A stretch of 64,000 nt of DNA from Sunxiuqinia indica (GCF_009847015.1 NZ_WVEM01000001.1:620001-684000); one strand, 5' to 3'. Positions 42,979 to 52,626 are shown, counted from the stretch's first letter. Made by a program: numbers and translations. The notes: generated by a model not told the origin, from the letters alone.

Positions 42979-43080
42979 ATTTTTGAGCCTTTAAGTTTCA
43001 GAAACAAAATAAACTAAATTCCTTGTAAATCGTTAGGTTCAACAGATAAAATAATTGAAATCTACCTTGAAAGTTGATTC

Positions 43081-44118
43081 ATGAATAACAAAAAAGATAT
43101 AATCATTTTAGGAATCGAGTCATCATGCGATGACACATCTGCCGCTGTCATTAAAAACGGTGTTTTATTGTCTAATATTATAGCCAGTCAAAAAGTTCAC
43201 GAAGCTTACGGTGGTGTTGTTCCCGAATTGGCTTCGCGTGCGCACCAGCAAAATATTGTTCCTGTTGTCGATCAGGCATTAAAACAAGCTAACGTTAACC
43301 GGGATGAAATTTCAGCAGTTGCATTTACTCGTGGCCCAGGACTCCTTGGCTCACTGCTAGTTGGGACTTCGTTTGCCAAAGGTTTTTCGTTAGCATGCGG
43401 CATCCCGCTAATTGAAATTAACCATCTGCAAGGGCATGTGTTGGCTCATTATATTCAGGAAGAAGGAGTTGAATTTCGTGAGCCAAAATTCCCACATCTT
43501 TGTTTATTGGTGTCGGGCGGAAACTCGCAAATCATCTTGGTGAGAGACCATTTAAAAATGGAAGTTATTGGCCAAACCATTGACGATGCAGCCGGAGAGG
43601 CATTTGACAAGTGCGCCAAAGTAATGGGAATGCCATACCCCGGCGGTCCGCTGATTGACAAGCTGGCCAAAGAAGGAAATCCGGACGCTTTTGAATTTGC
43701 AAAACCACGAATCAAAGATTTGGATTACAGTTTTAGCGGACTAAAAACCAGTTTTTTGTATTTTCTGCGTGACCGACTTAAAGAAAATGAAAATTTCATT
43801 GAAGAGAATCAGCGAGATTTATGTGCTTCTCTGCAAAAAACAATCATCGATATTTTGATGCACAAATTGGTTAAAGCTGCCAGGCAAACAGGGATTTCAG
43901 AAATTACAATTGGCGGTGGAGTTTCAGCGAATTCAGGATTACAAAACGCCATGAAAAAGGAAGCCCAAAAACGAAATTGGAATATCTACATTCCCAAATT
44001 TGCCTTTACCATGGACAACGCTGCCATGATTGCCATTACCGGCTACTATAAATTTCAAAAGAATCAGTTTGCCAAGCAAGATGTTGTTCCGTTTGCACGC
44101 ATGAACATTAATGATTAG
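43081..44118 (+). CDS. tsaD: tRNA N6-adenosine threonylcarbamoyltransferase
   Basis: A 345-residue ASKHA-fold enzyme that with TsaB and TsaE installs threonylcarbamoyl on A37 of ANN-reading tRNAs. ILGIESSCDDTSAAVI starts the protein; the metal-binding pair is INHLQGHVLAH. GPGLLGSLLVGTSFAKG, LLVSGGNSQIILV, DDAAGEAFDKCAKVMGMPYPGGP and TIGGGVSANSGLQ are all conserved. Divergent from tamB with about 100 bases between. The COG0523 gene follows on the same strand. Confidence 0.97.
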   Translation: MNNKKDIIILGIESSCDDTSAAVIKNGVLLSNIIASQKVHEAYGGVVPELASRAHQQNIVPVVDQALKQANVNRDEISAVAFTRGPGLLGSLLVGTSFAKGFSLACGIPLIEINHLQGHVLAHYIQEEGVEFREPKFPHLCLLVSGGNSQIILVRDHLKMEVIGQTIDDAAGEAFDKCAKVMGMPYPGGPLIDKLAKEGNPDAFEFAKPRIKDLDYSFSGLKTSFLYFLRDRLKENENFIEENQRDLCASLQKTIIDILMHKLVKAARQTGISEITIGGGVSANSGLQNAMKKEAQKRNWNIYIPKFAFTMDNAAMIAITGYYKFQKNQFAKQDVVPFARMNIND

Positions 44119-44177
44119 AAGTTTATCTGCTTCAACGACCATCCGTCAGTTAGTTCTAAAAATCTAAAACTTAGAAT

Positions 44178-45158
44178 TTGGAAACAAACACAAAAATACC
44201 GGTTGTTTTGGTAACCGGCTTTTTAGGAGCCGGCAAAACTACTTTTATCAACGAAGTAATTCGCAAACATCAGCACCTGAAATTGGCACTGGTTGAAAAC
44301 GAATTTGGTCAGCAGTCAATCGATCAGGATTTGATTGTTGGTATGCGCAGTGAAAACATTTTTGACCTGAGCAACGGATGCATCTGTTGTTCTATTTCCA
44401 ACGAGTTTTCGCTCACTTTACTCGATTTGGCAGACAAGGCCGGAGAGATTGATTATTTGCTAATTGAAACCACAGGAATTGCTGACCTTGCGAATGTGAT
44501 AAAACCTTTTTTCGACGACAAGGAGCTGAAAGAGAAATATACCCTTAGCGGAAGTATTTGCTTAGTTGATGCCCAGAACTTTGAACAGCAAATGAGCGAA
44601 CGTGAACAGCAAATGCAAATTATACTGAGCGACTTGCTGGTTATTAATAAAACCGACACCATTGCGGAAGAGAAAGCACAGGAAAACATCGAGAAGAAAT
44701 TGAAAGCGTGGAATGGAACAGCCCAGCTTATTTCAGCTGAATATGGCCAAACTGATCAATTTCAGTTAGCAGATTTCGCGGAACAAGTGCAGAGTGAAAT
44801 AGAACGGAAAATGGCGAAACCACTGATGTTTCGCTTAGTTGAGTCGAAAAAGTACACCACCTTTACGCACGAATTTTCCGGATTCATCAAATTTGATCGC
44901 TTTAAATACTGGTTCGATTACTTTGCCTCTATCAACCAACTCGAGATTTACAGAATTAAAGGAATTCTTTTCACCCAAGATACCCCAAATAAAATTGTGA
45001 TTCAGTCAGTTGGTGGAGCGGTAAATTATGCTGAAGGAAGTATGATCATGCCCGGCGAAGAACCCAAGAATCGACTGGTTTTTATTGGAAAGGAAATTGA
45101 TTTTGAACGAATCGGCTATGAACTCAACGAATATTTAACCAAGGATTTGAATCCATAA
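44178..45158 (+). CDS. COG0523/CobW family GTPase, metallochaperone-like
   Basis: A 326-residue G3E GTPase. P-loop GFLGAGKTTFINEV, then NEFGQQSIDQDLI, the metal-binding CICCS (C-x-C-C), LLIETTGIADLA, and guanine-specificity NKTD. A C-terminal CobW_C domain (residues about 225-320) contains TFTHEFSGFIKFDRFKYWFDY. Family members insert or deliver Zn or Co to target proteins. The start is TTG at 44178, because a stop codon lies two codons upstream and no ATG is available. Its 3' end overlaps the convergent AEC gene by 24 bases. No Zur-regulated neighbour is visible. Confidence 0.9.
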   Translation: METNTKIPVVLVTGFLGAGKTTFINEVIRKHQHLKLALVENEFGQQSIDQDLIVGMRSENIFDLSNGCICCSISNEFSLTLLDLADKAGEIDYLLIETTGIADLANVIKPFFDDKELKEKYTLSGSICLVDAQNFEQQMSEREQQMQIILSDLLVINKTDTIAEEKAQENIEKKLKAWNGTAQLISAEYGQTDQFQLADFAEQVQSEIERKMAKPLMFRLVESKKYTTFTHEFSGFIKFDRFKYWFDYFASINQLEIYRIKGILFTQDTPNKIVIQSVGGAVNYAEGSMIMPGEEPKNRLVFIGKEIDFERIGYELNEYLTKDLNP

Positions 45159-46061
45159 AGGAAGAGTAAGTACAGATAAAACGGTACTTAAGACAACAAC
45201 TTTCGAGGCAAAAGAAGCATTCAAATTATATTTCACCGATAAAACATAAGGAGTTAATCCCATTGGCATGGCAGCTTCCAATACACTTGCCCGCATATCA
45301 AAAGAAACACCGACTAGTTTTATAACTCCCCAAAAAAACATCGGCAGCAAAAACAAAATCACCACCGAAAAGGCTGCTACAGGAAGCCACTCTTTTAGTT
45401 CACCCAGAGGATGAGATCCTAAAAATAAGCCTAACGAAAATAAAACCACCGCAGTAACTGACATCGCAAATAAATCGAGACTTTCAATAAGGACTTGTGG
45501 CATTTCAATGTTAAAAACAGAGACAAACAGACCCAGAAAAACAGCAATTAACAACGGATTGGTCAATAGCCGTTTCGCTACCTTCGATACTTTCACTGTC
45601 TCCTCTCCTTTTAATTCAACCAAAACAATCCCTAAGGTAAATAGCCAAAACAGATAGATTGCAGAAATTAAAGTGGATTCAGCTAAAACTGATTCGCCAT
45701 ATACATTTACAAGAACCGGGATTCCCAGGTAGGCTACGTTGCCAAACGAAAAGGCCAAAACCAATGTTCGCAAGGTGTTGGCAGACAAACGAAATACTTT
45801 AGCGACGGGAAAAGCCAGCAACATACTAAATACAATATAAGCTGAGTTCCATCCAATGAATCCGAGATATGCACTTAACGGAACGTCCAGTTTGAACAGC
45901 GCAACCAAAATGAGTGCGGGAAATCCAATCCAGAGTGCATAATCATTTAAAACACCAATCCATTCCTTTTTAAACGATTGGGTGCGACTAAATAGAAATC
46001 CTGCCAAAACCGCTAAAAACAAAGGCAATACCGTAACAAAAGATAGCAAATAGTTTTGCAT
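45135..46061 (-). CDS. AEC (auxin efflux carrier) family transporter
   Basis: A 308-residue membrane protein with about ten transmembrane helices in two similar halves. The second half contains the family motif VLEAAMPMGLTPYVLSVKYNLNASFASKVVVLSTVLSVLTLP. AEC members carry malate, malonate or other organic anions. ATG 46061 (MQNYLLSF) is chosen over a TTG at 46094 because the first helix begins there. The 3' end overlaps the COG0523 gene on the other strand. Confidence 0.9.
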   Translation of the reverse strand: MQNYLLSFVTVLPLFLAVLAGFLFSRTQSFKKEWIGVLNDYALWIGFPALILVALFKLDVPLSAYLGFIGWNSAYIVFSMLLAFPVAKVFRLSANTLRTLVLAFSFGNVAYLGIPVLVNVYGESVLAESTLISAIYLFWLFTLGIVLVELKGEETVKVSKVAKRLLTNPLLIAVFLGLFVSVFNIEMPQVLIESLDLFAMSVTAVVLFSLGLFLGSHPLGELKEWLPVAAFSVVILFLLPMFFWGVIKLVGVSFDMRASVLEAAMPMGLTPYVLSVKYNLNASFASKVVVLSTVLSVLTLPLWIQILG

Positions 46062-46124
46062 AGAATGAGAGCTGGAAAAGGTAAAATTGCTCAAAAAGAA
46101 TTAGTTTTTATTTTGACTGTGGAA

Positions 46125-46715
46125 CTAATTTTCTAGAAAAGGGCGAACGTCAGTTAAAAACATACCTGCCGTTTTTGCAGCCTGCATCCCTAAAACTCCA
46201 TCTTCGTAAACGTGGCATTTTGCAGGACTTGTATTGATTAGCTCCGCACACTTTAAAAAAGTCTGCGGTTCCGGTTTGTGCTCGGTTACATCGTCGGCTG
46301 TTACAATCGCATCAAACTTGTCGTAAATACCCAAGGCCTGCAATTGTAGTTCAGCACTTTTTCGATTTGCTCCAGTACCAACAGCCATCGGAATTTTCCC
46401 ATGGTATTTGTGTACCAAGTTTACCACCAAGTCATGTGCGCGAAGACCTCCAAGCATTTCCCAAAATGTTTGTTGCTTCATCTTTACCATTTCTTCCGGA
46501 TCAGCACCTTCCAACTGGTTGTCTTTTATAATGCGATACGCAAACTGAATAGTCGGCATTCCGGTTAATTCGTAAACAATTGCCGGATCAAACTTACAAT
46601 TGTATTTTTCGCAAACAATCTCCCAAGTGGCTATATGCACCGGGAGCGAATCGGACAAGGTGCCATCTAAATCAAAAATTAATGCCTCAGCATCCGGATG
46701 TTTATCAAGCTTCAT
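46125..46715 (-). CDS. HAD family phosphatase, beta-phosphoglucomutase-like
   Basis: A 196-residue HAD hydrolase. Motif I FDLDGTLSDS gives the catalytic Asp pair. Motif II is VGTGANRKS, the Lys is in TEHKPEPQTFLK, and motif IV is CHVYEDGVLGMQAAKTAG. A small helical cap is inserted after motif I, as in subfamily I beta-phosphoglucomutase-like and 2-deoxyglucose-6-phosphate phosphatase proteins. The substrate is a sugar phosphate, not defined. Separated from the next upstream gene by 315 bases without a gene. Confidence 0.9.
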   Translation of the reverse strand: MKLDKHPDAEALIFDLDGTLSDSLPVHIATWEIVCEKYNCKFDPAIVYELTGMPTIQFAYRIIKDNQLEGADPEEMVKMKQQTFWEMLGGLRAHDLVVNLVHKYHGKIPMAVGTGANRKSAELQLQALGIYDKFDAIVTADDVTEHKPEPQTFLKCAELINTSPAKCHVYEDGVLGMQAAKTAGMFLTDVRPFLEN

Positions 46716-47030
46716 GATAGTTTCCCTTTCTTATTTTGGTCGAAATTACATATTTTTTCAAGGATCAAAGGAATACCATCCATTTGGAAACAACATTAGC
46801 CATAATTTAAAAATGAATTAATTTTAATCATCAACGAAAAAAGAATTCATCTATTCCCCGGGAACTTCGTTAATTGCATTTCTCAACTTCTCGCCCAAAA
46901 AAATATAGAGATCGACCAGAGATCATTCTCGTAATAAAGTTTGATTTAAAAATTAACCGCGAGCATTTATATTGAACTCAATACCGTTCCAAATTAAGGC
47001 GAAGTGTGACGCAAGATTCCGGCACCTTAT
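46716..47030. other. Gene-free spacer
   Basis: AT-rich sequence between the HAD gene's start and the histidine phosphatase gene's stop. It should hold the HAD promoter. I see no open frame of interest, no hairpin with T-run and no RNA gene. Confidence 0.5.
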
Positions 47031-47639
47031 TTATGAAAACGACTGATTCGTTTGAGGCGTATTTATGTCCAAATGGTCGGTGTTGTTAATTTCAAGGAAA
47101 CGATGATTGCCATCAGGGTGCAGTTCAATACGACTAAGCGAAGTATTTTTACTGGCATCCCATGAAAAATAATCGGAGGCCGGCTTGTTTTCAATTACAG
47201 TGCGAAACGCCCGCAGCAATCCTCCATGAGTAACTGCCGCAACACGTTTACCGTCGTAATGTTTCAGTAGTTTCTGAATAAAACCGGAAGCTCGTGTCAT
47301 CATATCTTCATTGGTTTCCGAACCTTCAGGCAAATACTCCCATCTCCAGTTTTTCGGAAATGGTTTGCCTTCCCACAGGGGTAATGATCGCTCACGCAAC
47401 AACGGATCTGTTTCCAACTTTAAGTCAGGATGGAACTTTAAAATTTCATTAGATGTGTCAACTGTTCGTTTCAAATCACTTGAAATCAAACCATCCAGCG
47501 GTTCACTCCGTAGTTTCAACGCCAGTTTCTTTGCTTGCTGAACTCCCAAATCGGACAATTGACCGTGTTGTTGTCCCTGACAAATATTGTTAGCATTCTC
47601 AATGGTTTCTCCGTGACGAATAAGTAAGAGGTGAATCAT
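47031..47639 (-). CDS. Histidine phosphatase family protein
   Basis: A 202-residue phosphoglycerate-mutase-like phosphatase. The catalytic His lies in LLIRHGETIENAN (RHG motif), and the second His in AAVTHGGLLRAFR. QGQQHGQLSDLGVQQAKKLA and SSDLKRTVDTSNEIL are typical. Members dephosphorylate small molecules (alpha-ribazole phosphate, phosphoglycerate, sugar phosphates), and the target cannot be told here. Cytoplasmic. Monocistronic. Confidence 0.9.
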   Translation of the reverse strand: MIHLLLIRHGETIENANNICQGQQHGQLSDLGVQQAKKLALKLRSEPLDGLISSDLKRTVDTSNEILKFHPDLKLETDPLLRERSLPLWEGKPFPKNWRWEYLPEGSETNEDMMTRASGFIQKLLKHYDGKRVAAVTHGGLLRAFRTVIENKPASDYFSWDASKNTSLSRIELHPDGNHRFLEINNTDHLDINTPQTNQSFS

Positions 47640-47798
47640 AATATCTGTTGACTATTCAATAAAACTGACTAAAATTGGTGCTCACAAAATAGGACAATGA
47701 TTCGGGATTTATGTTCAGACTTTTAACAAAACCCCTTCATCGCAAAAAGAAATAACTTTTTGGCAATACTACCTGTTAACAATATTAATATTGACGTA

Positions 47799-47827
47799 TT
47801 ATTTCTGTAATGATATGACAGAAATAA
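47799..47827. promoter_or_regulatory. Ten-base inverted repeat upstream of the tricorn-like protease
   Basis: TTATTTCTGT (47799-47808) and ACAGAAATAA (47818-47827) form perfect arms around a nine-base spacer. The 12-base palindrome AATATTAATATT (47781-47792) lies just before. They sit 60-100 bases from the start codon, a good place for an operator. An RNA hairpin is an alternative. Confidence 0.5.
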
Positions 47828-47886
47828 CACCAATACTAAATACTGAAACACAACAACTATATTAAAGAAAATTAAAAGTGAAAAGT

Positions 47887-50800
47887 ATGATTAGAAATTT
47901 TTATGCATTGATTTTTATCCTTCTACTCGTTTCGGGTAGTATTTCTGCACAACCCGAAGAAGCAAGACTTCTACGATTCCCAGCTATTTCAGGCAATCAA
48001 ATCGTGTTTACCTACGCTGGCGATTTATACACGGTGCCGGCTAATGGCGGCACAGCCCGAAAGCTCACCAACGACATTGGCTTTGAAATGTTTGCCCGTT
48101 TTTCTCCCGATGGAAGCCAGCTGGCATTTACTGGTCAATACGATGGCAACACCGAAGTTTTTGTAATGCCGGCTACGGGCGGCTCACCCCGAAGGTTAAC
48201 CTATACGGCAACACTGAATCGCGATAAAATATCAGATCGGATGGGGCCAAACAACATTGTAATGAGTTGGACGCCCGATGGGAAAAACATTATTTACCGA
48301 TCACGCAAGCAAACTTTCAACTCCTTTAAAGGGCAGCTGTTTAAAATAGCAGCCGAAGGTGGATTGTCAACAGAACTTCCTTTGTCAGAAGGAGGCTTTT
48401 GCAGCTACTCGCCTGATGGCAAAAAATTGGCTTTCAATCGGGTTTTTCGCGAGTTCAGAACCTGGAAATATTACAAAGGTGGAATGGCCGATGATGTTTG
48501 GACTTTTGATTTCGACACGAAGGAAGTCAGCCAAATTACCGACAATGATGCACAGGATATCTTTCCAATGTGGGCTGGCGACGAGATTTTTTTTCTCTCA
48601 GACCGCGATCGCACGATGAACCTTTTCGTTTATAACATCACAACTAAGACAGTAGAAAAAGTCACCAATTTTACTGAATACGACATTAAATTTCCATCGA
48701 TTGGTGGCGATTACATTGTTTTTGAAAATGGCGGTTACATCTACAAAATGAGCGTTAAAGACAAAACGCCCGTTAAAGTTCCGGTACAAATTGAGAATGA
48801 TTTTATTTATGCACGAAACGAATGGAAAGATGCAGCGAAACACATTACCGATGGCGATATTTCGCCAAACGGCGAGCGAGTAGTCTTTTCAGCTCGTGGC
48901 GACGTTTTTAGTGTCCCTTCTGAAAAAGGAATTACTTACAATCTCACGAAAACTCCGGGGGCGCACGAACGAACTGCAGTTTGGTCTCCCGATGGGAAGT
49001 ACATCGCTTACCTTTCTGATAAATCAGGTGAATTTGAAGTTTACATCGAAGATCAAAAAGGCAATGCCGAACCAATTCAGCTGACGAAAAATGCAGATAC
49101 CTACAAATTCAGTCTGGAATGGTCGCCTGACAGCAAGAAAATTATGTGGTCGGACCGGAAGCTGCGGCTGCGGTATGTTGATATCGACACCAAGAAAATC
49201 ACAACAGTGCATCAGGCTGAATACGGTTTAATCAGCGCTTACAACTGGTCGCCCGACAGCAAATGGATAACCTTCAGTTTGCCAACTGACAACCAGTTCT
49301 CCAAAATTGTAGTTTATAATCTTGACAGCGAGAAGCTACATGACATTACCGACAATTGGTACGATTCAGGCTCTCCATCTTTTTCAAGCGATGGCAAATA
49401 CATCACTTTTGTTTCGGCGCGCGATTTTAAACCTACCTATAGTTACACGGAGTGGAATCACGCCTACGAAAACATGAGCCGGGTATATCTGACCATTCTG
49501 TCAAAAGATACTCCTTCGCCTTTTGCCCTTCAAAACGATACGGTAAAAGTTGACAACAACAAGGATGACAAAGAGAAAACCGACGAAAAATCAGAAGGTA
49601 AGAAAGAGGACAAAACAATAAAAATCGATTTCGATGGACTTTCAAACCGAATTATTTCTCTTCCAATTGCGGCATCAAACTATTACAATGTGGCTTGCGT
49701 GGGAGACAACGTTTATTACTATGATTATGGCGATGAACGGAATGCCAAGGTGTATGACCTGAAGAAAAAGAAAGAAACGATACTTGGTGATTTCAACTTT
49801 GGAATCTCGGCCAATCATAACAAGATGTTGGTTGTTCAAAAGAAAAAATGGGCTGTTATTGATCTTCCATCTTCCAAAGTTTCTTTTGATGAAACGATCA
49901 ATCTTTCGAACATGAAAATATGGGTTGATTATCAGGCTGAATGGAAGCAAATTTACGACGAAAGCTGGCGACAAATGCGTGACTTTTTCTACGTTGAAAA
50001 TATGCACGGACTAGACTGGCAAGCCATGCACGACAAGTACGCAGTTTTAATTCCTTATGCCCGCCATCGAGACGATTTAACTTACCTTATTGGCGAATTA
50101 ATTGGCGAATTAAACGTAGGTCACGCCTATGTACAAAGTGGCGACCGTCCCGAACCCAAACGAATAAAGACAGGACTGTTGGGAGCCAAAATTAGTACTG
50201 ATCCCTCTGGCTATTTTAAAATTGATCGAATACTGGATGGCGCCAATTGGAGCAAGCAACTCCGTTCACCCTTGCAGGAAGTTGGGGTCAACGCTCAGGA
50301 AGGCAATTTCATTATTGCTATAAACGGCCAAAGCACAAAAAATGCTGAAAATCTTTTTGCATTGCTTGTAGGAAAAGCTAACAAAGAGGTGGAGTTAACC
50401 TTTAACAGTAAACCAACAGAGGAAGGAGCACACAGCGTGCTAATTACTCCAATTGCCGACGAGTCGAGCTTGTATTACTACAACTGGGTTCAGGACAATA
50501 TCCGCAAAGTAAATGAAGCAACAAACGGAGAAGTTGGTTATATTCATGTCCCCGACATGGGGCCGGATGGACTGAATCAATTTTCCAGATTGTTCTACCC
50601 GCAGCTCAACAAAAAAGGCTTAGTGATTGACGACCGCGGCAATGGAGGCGGTAATGTTTCGCCCATGCTTATTGAACGATTGCAGCGAGTGGCTCAACGA
50701 GCCAATACCCGTCGAAATTACCCTCATCCGACTCCTGTGCCCAACCAAATGCTACTCGGCCCCAAAGTGTTGCTGATCGACAAATATTCAGCATCAGATG

Positions 50801-51138
50801 GCGATCTTTTCCCTTATGCGTTTAAACACTATAAACTGGGCACAGTTATCGGAACGCGCAGCTGGGGAGGCGTAGTAGGCATCAGTGGTTCACTGCCATT
50901 TATAGACGGTGCAGAACTTCGCAAGCCGGAATTTGCCTCTTACTCGGCAGAAAAAAGTGAATGGATAATTGAAGGGTATGGTGTTGATCCTGATATTGTT
51001 TTGGATAATAATCCGTATCAAGAGTACTTGGGAAATGATGCTCAATTGCAAAAAGCCATTGAAGTCATCAAAGAAAAAGTAAAAACCGAATACAAACCGC
51101 TGCCTGCAATTCCTGAGGCACCGGACAAAACAAAATAA
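47887..51138 (+). CDS. Tricorn-like S41 family peptidase
   Basis: A protein of 1083 residues with a signal peptide (MIRNFYALIFILLLVSGSISAQ), so periplasmic. Residues about 25-330 and 330-590 form two beta-propellers with TolB/WD40-like repeats (FSPDGSQLAFTGQYDGNTEVFVMPATGG). After a charged linker come the helical C1 domain, a PDZ domain (about 760-840) and the S41 protease domain. Active-site residues match tricorn: His in NVGHAYVQSGD and Ser in KYSASDGDLFPYAF. It degrades peptides or misfolded exported proteins. ATG 47887 is preferred over a GTG three codons earlier. Terminator follows. Confidence 0.92.
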   Translation: MIRNFYALIFILLLVSGSISAQPEEARLLRFPAISGNQIVFTYAGDLYTVPANGGTARKLTNDIGFEMFARFSPDGSQLAFTGQYDGNTEVFVMPATGGSPRRLTYTATLNRDKISDRMGPNNIVMSWTPDGKNIIYRSRKQTFNSFKGQLFKIAAEGGLSTELPLSEGGFCSYSPDGKKLAFNRVFREFRTWKYYKGGMADDVWTFDFDTKEVSQITDNDAQDIFPMWAGDEIFFLSDRDRTMNLFVYNITTKTVEKVTNFTEYDIKFPSIGGDYIVFENGGYIYKMSVKDKTPVKVPVQIENDFIYARNEWKDAAKHITDGDISPNGERVVFSARGDVFSVPSEKGITYNLTKTPGAHERTAVWSPDGKYIAYLSDKSGEFEVYIEDQKGNAEPIQLTKNADTYKFSLEWSPDSKKIMWSDRKLRLRYVDIDTKKITTVHQAEYGLISAYNWSPDSKWITFSLPTDNQFSKIVVYNLDSEKLHDITDNWYDSGSPSFSSDGKYITFVSARDFKPTYSYTEWNHAYENMSRVYLTILSKDTPSPFALQNDTVKVDNNKDDKEKTDEKSEGKKEDKTIKIDFDGLSNRIISLPIAASNYYNVACVGDNVYYYDYGDERNAKVYDLKKKKETILGDFNFGISANHNKMLVVQKKKWAVIDLPSSKVSFDETINLSNMKIWVDYQAEWKQIYDESWRQMRDFFYVENMHGLDWQAMHDKYAVLIPYARHRDDLTYLIGELIGELNVGHAYVQSGDRPEPKRIKTGLLGAKISTDPSGYFKIDRILDGANWSKQLRSPLQEVGVNAQEGNFIIAINGQSTKNAENLFALLVGKANKEVELTFNSKPTEEGAHSVLITPIADESSLYYYNWVQDNIRKVNEATNGEVGYIHVPDMGPDGLNQFSRLFYPQLNKKGLVIDDRGNGGGNVSPMLIERLQRVAQRANTRRNYPHPTPVPNQMLLGPKVLLIDKYSASDGDLFPYAFKHYKLGTVIGTRSWGGVVGISGSLPFIDGAELRKPEFASYSAEKSEWIIEGYGVDPDIVLDNNPYQEYLGNDAQLQKAIEVIKEKVKTEYKPLPAIPEAPDKTK

Positions 51139-51157
51139 GTATTTCATACCAATTCTA

Positions 51158-51188
51158 TTAAAGGAGGCCAATCGGCCTCCTTTTTTGT
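51158..51188 (+). terminator. Terminator after the tricorn-like gene
   Basis: A perfect stem AAAGGAGGCC/GGCCTCCTTT with a four-base loop, followed by TTTTTGTTTTT. Confidence 0.93.
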
Positions 51189-51260
51189 TTTTCAACATTT
51201 CGTAACACAATCATTCTATCTACCTTTATATTCAGCTGGTTATTGGCTAATAAAAAAAGC

Positions 51261-51276
51261 TTCACACAAGTGTGAA
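51261..51276. promoter_or_regulatory. Palindrome TTCACAC-AA-GTGTGAA before the ECF sigma gene
   Basis: Perfect seven-base arms, 54 bases before the sigma factor start codon and 73 after the preceding terminator. The position suits a repressor or activator site for the sigma/anti-sigma pair. Confidence 0.5.
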
Positions 51277-51329
51277 TTTTTGATGGTTCGTGCGAATAAT
51301 AAAGTAAAGAAGTTTAAAACCGAAGAACA

Positions 51330-51827
51330 TTGGAAAAGTCATCATCACTCGAAGAGCAATTTATCGACCTTCTGGAAAAAAACAAGAAGATTATTTATAA
51401 AGTCTCCAACCTTTACGGGGAGCACACCGACGACCGAAAAGACCTGAGCCAGGAAATCATCCTTCAGCTTTGGAAGGCGTTTCCGAATTACGATAGTCGA
51501 TATGCTGTTTCAACCTGGATGCACCGAATTGCACTGAATGTGTCGATTTCGTTTATGCGAAAAGAAAAAACACGAAAAAAAACAGTCGACAGCTATCAGT
51601 CAGATCAAAGTTTGCTGAATTGGGACACCCAAAAAGAAGACGAACGACTAACACAGGTTTACCAGATTATTAACCAGCTGAAACCATTCGACAAAGCCAT
51701 TATCATTCTTTATCTCGAAGGTCACAAAAACAATGAAATATCGACTATTGTAGGCATTTCCGAAACCAATGTCGCCACTAAAATAAATCGGTTAAAAAAG
51801 AAAATAAGTTCAAACTTTAAATCATAA
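51330..51827 (+). CDS. ECF-type RNA polymerase sigma factor
   Basis: A 165-residue sigma-70 family factor with only regions 2 and 4. Region 2 shows DLSQEIILQLWKAFPNYDSRYAVSTWMHRIALNVSISFMR. Region 4 shows IVGISETNVATKINRLKKKI, the helix-turn-helix for the -35 element. It starts with TTG at 51330; no ATG is available. Four bases separate it from the next gene, a membrane protein in the place of an anti-sigma factor, so the two are a likely regulatory pair. Its regulon is unknown. Confidence 0.92.
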   Translation: MEKSSSLEEQFIDLLEKNKKIIYKVSNLYGEHTDDRKDLSQEIILQLWKAFPNYDSRYAVSTWMHRIALNVSISFMRKEKTRKKTVDSYQSDQSLLNWDTQKEDERLTQVYQIINQLKPFDKAIIILYLEGHKNNEISTIVGISETNVATKINRLKKKISSNFKS

Positions 51828-51831
51828 AGAA

Positions 51832-52437
51832 ATGGATTTTCAAGAATTAAATAACATTTGGAACCGTGCAGACGAAAGCCTGGAAACCAATCTAAAAATC
51901 AACAAAGCCATGTTTAAGGAAGTAAGTATTCAAAAAGTAAAATCGAAATTGTATGAGCTAAAACTCAGTAGCTGGATCGAAATCGCTTTTAATATTCCAT
52001 TTGCTCTCTTTCTTATTGGTTATGTCATCGATCAATTCACGATCATAAAATACTCCGTTCCGGCATTTTTACTGCTTCTTATTTCGTTATTTGGTCTGAC
52101 TTTCAGCGGCTATAAGCTCTACCTGTGCTATCGTCGCATTCATGCCAGTCAGTCACTGATTGAAACTCAAAAAAGCATTGAGAAATTGAAATATTATGAA
52201 CTGATGGAGAAAAACCTACTGTACGTTATTATTCCACTTTTTTCAACTGCTTTTTTAATCGTCATGGCACAAAGCATTCTGAATATCGATTTATACCAAT
52301 ACAGCAATTGGTTAGCCCTTCAAGCTGCTAGCAGTGTAATTGTTGCGTTAATCATTGTCTTTATTCTGAAGAAATTTCCAAATAAAAAAATACAGGAATC
52401 CTTGTCTTTTCTTAAAGAAATTAACGCAATCGAATAA
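51832..52437 (+). CDS. Membrane protein paired with the ECF sigma factor, putative anti-sigma
   Basis: A 201-residue protein with a soluble N-terminal part (residues 1-45, MDFQELNNIWNRADESLETN...) and four transmembrane helices (about 47-68, 73-95, 125-150, 162-182). The soluble N-terminus followed by membrane helices is how anti-sigma factors hold a sigma factor at the membrane. No zinc-binding His-x3-Cys-x2-Cys motif is present, so it is not a ZAS-type. Four bases after the sigma gene, hence translationally coupled. Anti-sigma function is an inference from context. Confidence 0.75.
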   Translation: MDFQELNNIWNRADESLETNLKINKAMFKEVSIQKVKSKLYELKLSSWIEIAFNIPFALFLIGYVIDQFTIIKYSVPAFLLLLISLFGLTFSGYKLYLCYRRIHASQSLIETQKSIEKLKYYELMEKNLLYVIIPLFSTAFLIVMAQSILNIDLYQYSNWLALQAASSVIVALIIVFILKKFPNKKIQESLSFLKEINAIE

Positions 52438-52626
52438 TCAGGAAAGAAACGATATAATTTAAAACGAATCATTTTCAAAATATGTTTCAGGCATTTATAA
52501 AGCATTAAAGCGTAGTAAGTATCTGACTAAAAAGTCTTAATGATTATTACCCGATTTCAATTGATAAAAGTATCTTTGACGCCCTTAAAGGTATATCCAA
52601 TCAATAATTTTAATAAATAACAACAG

